Shown: positions 35,065-43,016 of the stretch, piece by piece
How the letters are laid out: each line of letters begins with the position of its first letter
Numbering within the stretch: the stretch's first letter is position 1
Origin: Chromera velia
Taxonomy: Eukaryota > Sar > Chromeraceae
Length of the DNA: 43,016 nt
Assembly (NCBI GenBank): GCA_018398765.1
Contig: JAHBMJ010000598.1
Location: 1-43,016, forward strand
Direction: 5' to 3'
Program-made: the position numbers and the translations under genes
Notes under the pieces: generated by a model
Told to the model about the DNA's origin: nothing
Database searches by the model: none
What the model saw: the letters and a program-made list of their open reading frames with translations, nothing else

Positions 35065-36072
35065 CTAAACCAAGCTTTGCGCCCAAGCTCATTCAAAAAA
35101 AAAAAAACCGCCCAAGAAGCAAAACCTGGTGTTGGGCCTCCGACCCCAACAGTAATCTGAAGATGAGCCCGATGAGAAGAAGTGAATACACTCATTCTTA
35201 ACTAAAAGTTAGAGAGGAAGAAGCACAAGAGGAAGCCAAATGCCATACTAAAGAAGAGAAGCAAAGTCAACAAACAGCAAAAGGTTCTTCACAGAATCAC
35301 CTGCTCATATAATATGTACACTCAAATAGATGTCTTTCAGAGCAGATGGGATAGGGCGGGGAGCCAGACAAACGAAATAAGACGACTGGCAGGCAAATAA
35401 AATCATAGGAGAAAATAGGAGAAAATCAATTCAGCGAAATTGAATGAAATGGTGAATGATGCAAAGACAAACAAATCAAAGCCAGACAGCGAGAACACGG
35501 GAAGACAGTCTGTCAAAAAAATACAAAGCCGACAAGCTCTTTCAAACAAAATAGAGGCAAAGAAGTGCAAAGTGCAAACTCGTAGCAAACTTGACATCAA
35601 ACAGCTGAGTCACTACCTTGCATGAATGCCATTGGACTGACTCTTCTTTCCAAGCCTCTCTCTGTCGCGTGCCAAAGATCCCCTGACAAGAGGAAAGACG
35701 AGATAAAGAAGAAGGTCGTTGACGGGAGCCACAAAGAGGCAACATCGAGATAAAAAGGAGCACGAAGAACGCCACCGCCCCGCGTGCAAGGGCGTGAGTA
35801 GACGACCAAGACCGAGAAGATGGAGATGAATGACATCAACACCACCTAGGAGATCAAAGCGATGACGTAGAAGCATGTGGCAGTGATGAGAAGTCGCCGG
35901 GAGGAAGAGGAGGACAAGGAAGTGGACGAAACCGATGTCGAAGCAGACGAGGCTCATGGAGACGGAAAGAGACATGGGGTTCCAGAGGGGCAAGGACAAC
36001 GACGACAGGGGCAACGTAGACGTAGGCATCGTGATCCTTGCCGTGGATGTAGGTATAGTGATCCTTGCATCA

Positions 36073-36220
36073 GAACACGAACGCGGAGAAGGACGAGACG
36101 GAGATAAGGTGGATGTTGCGATGTAGAAGAGGTCAGAGACGGAGGAGGATTGCCTTACGTCCGAACACGAACACGGAGAAGGACGAGACGGAGGCAAGGT
36201 GGATGTGGCGATGTAAAAGA
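36073..36220 (+). repeat. 90-bp-period direct duplication (about 58 bp conserved)
   Basis: GAACACGAACRCGGAGAAGG starts copies at 36073 and 36163, matching for about 58 bases with a handful of substitutions. Just upstream, a roughly 27-base tandem (two copies of a GTAGGYATMGTGATCCTTGC core) lies at about 36020-36069. Confidence 0.8.
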
Positions 36221-36998
36221 AGTTGGAGAACAAGGACATGGAGAGCATCTGCAAGCACAGGGACAAGAGAGACTGACATGAACAACATAAAGCACAAGAT
36301 CAACGTGAAGCTCTTGAAAGACGAGAACAAAGAGGCCACAGAGCACTCGCTCTAACCGGGAAGATGAGGGCCTCGAGAGACAGTGGCCAGCCAGAGAGTC
36401 GCTACGAAAGCGAGGTCGAGGTTCCAAATAGGGACCAGACGAAGCGATTGCAGAATAGGAACGAAGTCATAAAGGAGACGGAAGAACAACACCGCTTCGA
36501 ACTAAGGGGGACTTATGGAGAAGAGAGAACTGACGCTCCAAGGGAGAGTCGCCAGGGATGCATCAAGAGTGATAAAGATGTTGCGGTTGAATCGGAGCAT
36601 CGAAGGAGGGATCGATCGTGCCATGTACGTGTTTCACGGAAATTTCATCAAAATGTTCCGATCGAAAATAAAAAACACGCCCCGGCCGAAAAACACGTGT
36701 TGCATCGTACGTGTTGCATTGCATGACATGTCGCACTTATGTACAGCTATATAGGCCCATTTGCATAAAGGACCCCGGCGCTTTCCGCGGGGACCATCCG
36801 ATTTTGCACATGCGAACTGAAGGACGTGCTGGCATGCCGGGGCCTTTTTGACAACCCTGCGCGCCGCGCGCGCGAGATCTCGCGGCCAGGCACGGAAAGG
36901 CATAGAAAGACATAGAAAGGGGCGAATGCTATGAGAATGCTATGGGATAAGATCATGCATGAATCCAGCGTAGAATCTCGATCTTAGAAAGGGGCGAA

Positions 36999-37097
36999 TG
37001 CTATGCGTTACTTAAGCACAGCTAGAAAGAAAATAGAAATTAAAAAATTAATTAAGCACAGCTAGAAAGAAAATAGAAATTAAATGAATTGATTGTG
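36999..37097 (+). repeat. 99-bp AT-rich repeat, copy 2, truncated by the LTR
   Basis: Second copy of 29249-29347. Homology ends at GATTGTG, and the next base is the proposed outer end of the Ty3 element's LTR. The terminal TTGTG would be the target-site sequence. Confidence 0.85.
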
Positions 37098-37518
37098 TGT
37101 TGGTATGGCTAGCGTGACAGCAGCATGACGACTATCAACTTATGTGTAAAGTCTGCGCATCACTGATTCGGTTCCTTCTTCTACCTTTTTGTCTTCAGAC
37201 ATTGCATCACAAGACTGTCATACATCTTGCTGTCTCTCTTCCAATCTCATTTATTTGCATTTAATTCGCATCTTCTGGATTTCATCTATCCAATACAGAA
37301 AAAGAATCTGTATTGTCATTTCTGTATGACTTCTTTTCATTTATTACAATACAGTTTGTTTGTTTAATTCCGTGTAACGCATTCAAGTGTTGTTTGGAAA
37401 GTGTTGCATGGCTCGCGTACGCGGCGTGCGTCAATCACTCTGGTCCTCCAGGACCACACTCCTCACGTCCCCTCGGCCCAGAGCGTCACCCCGGCCCGCT
37501 CGCCTCTGAGGCCTAACA
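37098..37518 (-). mobile_element. Probable 3' LTR of the Ty3/gypsy element
   Basis: Read on the minus strand it starts TGTTAGG and ends ACCAACA, giving TGTT...AACA ends, 421 bases long. It follows a purine-rich tract, contains two AATAAA-type words, and its outer end coincides with the break in the 99-bp repeat. The 5' LTR lies outside the window, so identity between LTRs could not be tested. Confidence 0.65.
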
Positions 37519-37533
37519 ACCACTCCCCCCTCC
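37519..37533 (-). other. Polypurine tract
   Basis: Minus-strand GGAGGGGGGAGTGGT lies directly before the proposed LTR start, where plus-strand DNA synthesis is primed in Ty3-type elements. Confidence 0.6.
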
Positions 37534-37766
37534 AGTCTGCTCGTCCCGAGCAGATCATGTAAAGGACAAAGCAGGGGCACGTTAACATATCATGTATCAC
37601 TCGAACTCCCGGGGGCTGCCCTTACCCCGACGACTTCGTTTCTTTTCATTCACAGAGGCTCTTGGATGCGTCCATCCTTTCGCACATTCGAGCAAGAAGG
37701 GAAAGAGGGTTTGCCTCACTCAACCAACCAGAAAAGACAAAGACAGCAATCACTGTGAGACATTCA

Positions 37767-40700
37767 TTAGACCTGCCGAAACAATTTTTCTTTCGCTCTC
37801 TCATATGCACCGACCAACTCTGGTGCATCCACCTCACTCTCCTTCATCCATGCAAAAGTCCCATCATCGAACGAGACTCGATACTCCTCCTCTCTATCCT
37901 CTGAGGGTCGTCCAGCCAGAATCCGAACTGGCTGAGGCGCTTTCCGTCTTCCCCTCTCTCTCTGCCTTTCTTCTGGACGAACCTCCAACTCATCTCCCAA
38001 TCCAAGCTCATCGAAGAGCTCATCCATTTTGGGGTCGTCGCCTATCCTGAATATGGCGGGGCAATCGCTCGAGCGGGGAACTAGCTTCTCTTTTCTCTCT
38101 CTTTCTTCTTCTGCAGAGTCTTCCTCTGCCTCTCCATCATCCTCTCTCTTACAGGACTTTGTCCGTGGCATACCTACGAGGATCTCTTCCCCTCCCCCTT
38201 TATGTCTATTTTCATTCTTCTTTCCTTCTTCCCACAATTGCAATCGGTCTTCACTCACAACTTCCCTCTTCTTTCCTCCAATCGGTCGAATCACAGCGAC
38301 ATGCGGTCGGTTGCGTGGTATGCCAACCATGACAAAAGGCCCATCTGCCTTTGCACTGAAAGCAGGGAAGCCGAGCTGGGGTACAGGACGACGGAGGAGA
38401 ACGCGATCTCTCACTCGGAACTTTCGAGTCATACGCGGGGGATTTCGTCTCTCTCTTGCCTATCGCTCCCTCTTTGCTCGGTTGACCGCTTTGTCAATCT
38501 TCTCCACTCGCTTTTGCCGAATGTTATTGAATCCATAGTACTTATCATAGCAGACAGGGGATGCTCTGGCTCCCTCTGCGATTGGCTGAACTCTCAGCAT
38601 AGACTGCGGTGTGTATGCGAAGAGAAGCTCAAAGGGAGACAGCCCCGTTTCGGAATGAGGGGCCATGCAGTAGGCAGCATTGAAGGGCTGAAGGTACAGA
38701 TCCCAATCCCTCTTCTCATCATCTAACTGCTTCCCTACCCCCTCTGCCTAGGAATGGTTGAAGCGTTCTGGGATCTCATTCATCTGCAGATGGTATTCGG
38801 TGGTGGTGTGGTGTCGGGAACGCATGAGAACAAAGAGCTCCCTTACGATTTCACTGAGGAAGTTCGTGCCACAATCGGACACCAACACCTCAATGAACTC
38901 GTAGCGGCAAATGATCTCCTTGAAGAGAATCTTTGCCATCATCTATCCAGGCACTTCGGGGAGGGCAAATGTCTCGGGCTATCGGGTGAGGGCACACGTC
39001 ACCATGAAAACGAATCGGTTCCCTCGTTTTGTCAGCGGGAGCGGTCCCTTCACATCGATCCCAACCACCTGAAAAGGGCGGGTCGGGATAAGGAGCATAT
39101 AAGGGGTTCTTTACGATGCTGCTGCTCTCCTCTTTTGACACGGACGACACTTCTCTACCCATTCCCCCACATCCTTCCGAAGACCTGGCCACCAGAAGTC
39201 TCTCAACAACCTCTCTGCCAAACGTCTGCCTGCAATGTGGCCTCCTATCGGATGGTCATGGTGCATCACCATAACAGTCTCTCTCAGATATGCGGGCATA
39301 TACAGCTGTTCCGTCTCTCCCACATAATCGTACAGTAATCCATCCCGCAAGTTAAAGAGACTCTCCTGCGTCATCACCGTTTTCATTCGATTCCGTTCTG
39401 TGCGTAAAGTGCCCGTCTTCAGATACTCATACACGTCTTGCATAGCAGGGTCAGAGGGAACAGAGAAACGGACCTTTTCAAGAAAGGGGAGAGCCGCTTC
39501 TATAAGGAGGGCATTTCCTGTGGCCCCAGCAATCGCTGCCTCAAAGCCCGGCCTCTCCGCGCTGCCCCCATCAACCAGACGGGAGCAGTGCTGACAGAAC
39601 GGAGCCCCTGTGTCGATTGAGTGTTCAGCCGGCATAGGCATCCTCAACACCGCATCGGTATCCGTGTGGCTCTTTCCCTCTTTGTAGAGATACTGCAGCC
39701 CATACTCCTGCAGCTCTAACGCCCATTTCTCTACCCGTTTGTTGGCAAGTTTATTCTTCCCCATAGCCAGATTCAGCTTGTGATCTGTCTGAATCACGCG
39801 GAGACAGATGGAGCTACCAAGCAAATAATGCCTCCACTGTCTGCAATAAAACAACCCAGCTAACGCCTCCTTCTCTAGCATTCCATAATTTAACTCAGCA
39901 CCCTGCAGCCTTCTGCTCGCATACGCAACCACCCGCTCTTTCCCGTCTTTGATTTATACGAGCACTCCCCCAATCGATACATCACATGCGTCGGGCTTCA
40001 CAATGAAGGGAGTGTGTATGTTGGGAAAGTATAGAACGGGGGGCTCAATGAGATGACGACGCAGCTCTTAGAAGGCTGCATCGGCTTCTGCTGTCCAGAC
40101 AAAGGGGCGCAGCTGTTCCTTCTCATCAAAGGGCCGGAGAAGCTCATTGAGAGGGTGAGTTATCCGTACGAAGCCAGAGACAAAAGAGCGGTAATAATTG
40201 CACAGGAAGACAAACGTGCGCAGACGTGCACGGTCAGTTGGGGTCGGCCAATTCTTGATCTTCTCGGTGTTCTTCTTGCTTGGACGCATACCCTGAGCAG
40301 AGATGGTGTGCCCAAGATACTCAACCTCCACCTTTCCAATTTGTGCCTTCTCTAACCGCAACTTGAGACCTGCAACTCGGACAAGAAGGAAAACCTCCCT
40401 CAAGTCCTGCAGATGCTGCTGATGCCCTCAAGAGAAGACAATCACGTCGTCAACGTAGATGAGGCTTAGCGCTATATCTCTCGGAAGGGCTGCAAGGACT
40501 ATCGACATTGCCCGCTGAAAGATCGCAGGGGCATTCACAAGACCGAACAGCATTTTAACGAACTCAAAGAGTCCGAAGGGGGTGATGAATGCGGTCTTCT
40601 CTGCATCATCTGGATCCAGAAGGATCTGATGATAGCCAGATGTGTAATCTAAGGCGGAAAACACAGAGGAACCGGCCAAACGGTAGAGGGTCTCTTGAAT

Positions 40701-42113
40701 GCGAGGGAGGGGGAAAAGGTCCTGCTTGGTGACTTCATTCAAACGTCTGAAGTCAAGACAAAAGTGGATAGACCCATCAAGCTTCTTCACAAGGACAACA
40801 GGTCCTGCCTACGGTAACTGTGAAGGCTTGATGATTCCCCCTTCCTGCATTGCGTCAAGCTCTTTCTTGACTTCGTCTCTGCGGTGATAGGGCACATGGT
40901 CCTGACTCCATCGGACCGGTGTGTCTGTGTTTGTCAGAATTTTTACGTAGTAAGGCTTCCCCTAAAGTCTCAACATTCCCACATCGAATCTCTCTCCACT
41001 CTAAATGTCCGAAAATTCCCCTAACAACTCCAAATACTGCGGCTTCCACTCCTCTGGCACGGTACTTAAATCGACAGGAGGCAGGTCAGACTGAGTTTGC
41101 TCTCTCTCTCCCTTTACTCCCTCTTTGGACGTTGACTTTCCCCCTGGGTCAGGAGGGACGGATGCACGGGCACCTCCCACCTGAGCAGAGGGCCGAGGAC
41201 AGGGAGGAGACAAAAGGAAAGGGACAGGCCTGGTCTAACTGGGAGACACCGAGACGGCATTGACTGCAGCAATGTGCGTCGAGGGCTCGGCATGAGTCAA
41301 AGTTACTTTTGGCCCCAGCGTCAATTTTGAACGGGAGACGTTCGTGATTTCGATCACAGCTACCCCTGCACGGATAGTTGCGATCTGTGCGGGGACTGCC
41401 AGACCTGGAAGAGAACGGGGGAAACCCTTTCAAATGAGGACATCATCTCCGTCAGATGCATCAATCCGCACCTGCAGGAGACTGCGATGCCATGCGGGAA
41501 CCCTTATTCTCTTTAGAGCACACACCTTTGTCGGCTCAACCCCATCATCATACCATACACCGAACTCTGGCAGGTCTCCCACCTGCAACCTGTCCTTTTC
41601 AAATGCATACCTCACCTCCGGGTACCACCTTAAGAAATCCATGCCCAACACAATGTCATACCCCGAACCCTCAGCCACCAACACCGGGTGCTCAAACGTT
41701 TTCCCAGGATCTGAGGGATGTGCAATTTCAGATATAATTGTCTCCCCAACACACGGCACTGAATTATTGCCCAAAGCAACCAACCCCACACTGGGGGATT
41801 TCATCTCCACATCGGCAGTAGCAAGGTACCCCACATCAACGAAAGAAACTTGGGAACCTGAATCAAGCAATGCAGATGCGGGCTTTCCAAAAAGCAAAGC
41901 GCTCACCCACGGACGTGGTTTCACCTCAACAGACGCAACCTGCACCTGGACAGTAGGGCAACGCTTCTCCTCCATGCGAGAGTGCTCGACAGACATGCAT
42001 ATGGGGTCCTCCTCTCTTGCACACACGGCGGAAATGAGAGGAGGCAGGTCTTTATAGACCGCATGATGGGAGGGCGGGCCTGCCTCTAAGCCCGACCTCC
42101 TCCCCCGTTTCCC
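37767..42113 (-). pseudogene. pol: Ty3 pol: protease, RT, RNase H, integrase, chromodomain-like tail; 13 in-frame stops
   Basis: One continuous minus-strand frame. Protease: ALLDSGS near 41860 and [31 protein letters not shown] and the catalytic YVDD near 40450. RNase H: DACDVSIGG, LEKEALA, QTDHKL and HTDTDAVLR. Integrase: HHCC zinc finger near 39280-39130, catalytic D in GIDVKGPL, D in SDCGTNF and E in PERFN. C-terminus: RILAGR, EYRVSF, FAWMKESEV and a final LVGAYERA, matching a chromodomain-like layout. Premature stops have codon 5' bases at 41432 (TGA), 41237, 41003, 40964, 40811 (TAG), 40430 (TGA), 40070, 39956, 39113 (TAA), 38981, 38945, 38750 and 38462 (TAG). Two sit where Trp is conserved (SPWA and RWPE contexts). 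There is no frameshift across 4.3 kb. As read it cannot make a full Pol. Confidence 0.92.
42068..42113 (-). promoter_or_regulatory. Programmed -1 frameshift signal at gag-pol junction
   Basis: The heptamer GGGAAAC at 42113-42107 is split G GGA AAC in the Gag frame, the canonical X XXY YYZ arrangement. A -1 slip enters exactly the protease frame, and Gag would end 19 bases later at TAG. Downstream, GGGAGG...CGGGC can pair with GCCCG(C)CCTCCC (3' arm 42079-42068), making a bulged stem-loop of about 11 pairs as judged by eye. Confidence 0.7.
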
Positions 42114-43016
42114 GGCTTCGGAGGAAGAGGGCACTGCTTGGCACGGTGGGCCTTAGACCTACAGTTCCGGCAGCCGATATAGTTTGGATGCCCGAGAGTA
42201 TTGCTCCCGGGGAGGAGGGTTTCGGAGAAAAAATCGGTTGGGGGCTGGCACGGATAGGAAGGAAAGTTCAGGGGCCTTGGTTGCCCTCGGCCTCCTTCAA
42301 ATCCTCCTCTGCCTCCCCCTGCCCAGCCCCCTCGACCCCGACCGAACCCACCCCAAAAGTTGCTGCCTGCTTGCCCATACTAAGTCGAGGCGGCCTGTGC
42401 GAGAGACTGGGTGAGTGCGGCAATTTAGGCCTCCAGTTTGTCAAATCGGTCACTCTTTGGCTGCTCCTGCTTCTGCTTGCCCTTCGGATTTCGATTCGCA
42501 TCTACAGCTGTGACTTGTGCCTTACCCTTCTGCTATGAGTGCAGAAAACAAACTCGAGCGACGAGCTGGTGGTAGTCGTTATACACAGTGGGCTCCCTGG
42601 TCAAATCCAAGGAGAGAGACGGGTACAGGATGCCTAGGAAGGGCATAACTTGGGTTTGGTGCAGATGTCCAGGTTGGAAGATTCGCATGAGTTTCTTGAA
42701 TGCCTCTTTGTACGTTTTAAAGTCATCACCAGGGGCCAGTTTGAGCATAGAAAGCTCGTACACTGCCTGGTTCTTCTTGGTCTCTGTTGGGGTCCACCGG
42801 AGCAAGAAGGCATCCTTGAGTTGTTGGAAGGTCAAGCGTTTCTTGCTCTCCTGGGCCAACCACTCTCGTGTGATGGGCTTGATGAGATGCTTCTCCACGA
42901 GCATCCACCACTCTGCGTCTGTCAGGTTTGTTTTCGAAGCCTTTGCCTCAAACATTTCCTACCACTTGACCGGACAGTCTTTGTCTGGGTTAAAATCCTT
43001 GACGATCGTGCGGATG
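42086..43016 (-). pseudogene. gag: Ty3 gag, 3' part, with CCHC zinc knuckle; four premature stops
   Basis: The Gag frame is open from the right edge to TAG at 42088-42086 apart from TAG (42961), TAG (42535), TAA (42427) and TAG (42382), given as codon 5' bases. The body holds DFNPDKD, WLAQESKKRLTFQQLKDAF and TYKEAFKKLM, typical of retrotransposon Gag. A Gly/Arg/Phe-rich stretch then leads to a zinc knuckle CX2CX4HX4C at 42172-42131. The frame overlaps the start of pol at the GGGAAAC site. The N-terminus lies beyond the window. Confidence 0.85.

Larger units (their letters stand above)
33191..36998. other. Purine-rich and AT-rich repeat territory without a supported gene
   Basis: A Lys/Arg-rich low-complexity stretch follows the zinc knuckles. 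33535-33590 holds a tandem GAAAGACTCRTTTC(T)n duplication; 33760-33785 is (GA)n. A weak protease-like AAMIDS segment near 33400 has Arg in place of the Gly of DSG and is not called. 35860-36360 is G/A-rich with internal duplications. 36850-36900 is CpG-rich and contains the palindrome CGCGAGATCTCGCG at 36871-36884. A GAAAGGGGCGAATGCTATG word occurs at about 36916 and again just before the second 99-bp repeat. Confidence 0.5.
37098..43016 (-). mobile_element. Ty3/gypsy chromovirus-like LTR retrotransposon, 5' end beyond the window
   Basis: Order on the minus strand is Gag with zinc knuckle, protease, reverse transcriptase, RNase H, integrase with chromodomain-like tail, polypurine tract, LTR: the Ty3/Metaviridae order. 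The element is nested in older repeat DNA. Coding parts are described separately; they carry 17 premature stops but no detected indel. Confidence 0.93.

Noticed and set aside
38754-39338. Plus-strand ORFs of 100-240 aa across 37.6-42.1 kb
   Set aside because: They are antisense to the minus-strand pol and gag frames, which carry the conserved motifs.
37767-43016. Reassigned genetic code (TAA/TAG as Gln)
   Set aside because: Host genes in the same window have no internal TAR, and the kinase ends at a TAA followed closely by further in-frame stops.

Overview
This is a piece of nuclear genome from a eukaryote. Genes are split by many short-to-medium GT-AG introns, intergenic and intronic DNA is packed with microsatellites, and about half of the window is repeats and retroelement remnants. 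The protein set (a LAMMER kinase, an ER-luminal J-domain/thioredoxin protein resembling apicomplexan Pfj2, a dynamin-type GTPase and a basic protein with two NUMOD1/IENR1-like modules) makes me favour an alveolate, perhaps a repeat-rich chromerid. That is inference from gene style, not proof.

Layout. 1-4696 (minus): four exons of a large SLIP-GC/dynamin-like GTPase running off the left edge. 5554-8374 (plus): a divergently transcribed protein with two NUMOD1/IENR1-like modules, an RGG tract and a Pro/Tyr/His-rich tail; its reading frame needs a repair near an 8-C run and contains an in-frame TAA. 8826-10660: four phase-checked exon candidates that may extend it. 9.4-13.9 kb: microsatellites, a 34-39 bp tandem repeat, an AT-rich island with a ~200-bp-arm foldback and an assembly gap. 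13873-19115 (minus): complete 11-exon LAMMER/CLK kinase. 19714-26012 (plus): complete 14-exon J-domain/thioredoxin protein with signal peptide, HPD, CGHC and C-terminal REEL. These two genes are divergent and share a 598-bp intergenic region. 26.0-37.1 kb: AT-rich repeat territory with an exact 79-bp tandem array, lysine-rich ORFs, a decayed Ty3-type gag with two zinc knuckles and two copies of a 99-bp repeat. 37098-43016 (minus): a Ty3/gypsy chromovirus-like element entering from the right edge, with gag, -1 frameshift site, protease, RT, RNase H, integrase, chromodomain-like tail, polypurine tract and a probable 3' LTR.

How it fits together. The kinase (probable SR-protein/splicing regulator) and the J/Trx protein (ER folding and redox) are the two securely reconstructed genes; every intron phase joins. 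Splice donors in the three best-defined genes favour GTC at +1 to +3 (17 of 26), an unusual consensus. The Ty3 element is the most striking object: about 5 kb of gag and pol keep reading frame with no indel, yet are interrupted by 17 premature stops, mostly TAG/TAA where Gln or Trp is expected. That pattern points to directional C-to-T hypermutation rather than ordinary decay. All coordinates were indexed by hand; exon edges in the kinase, J/Trx and GTPase genes were checked for phase but not against RNA.
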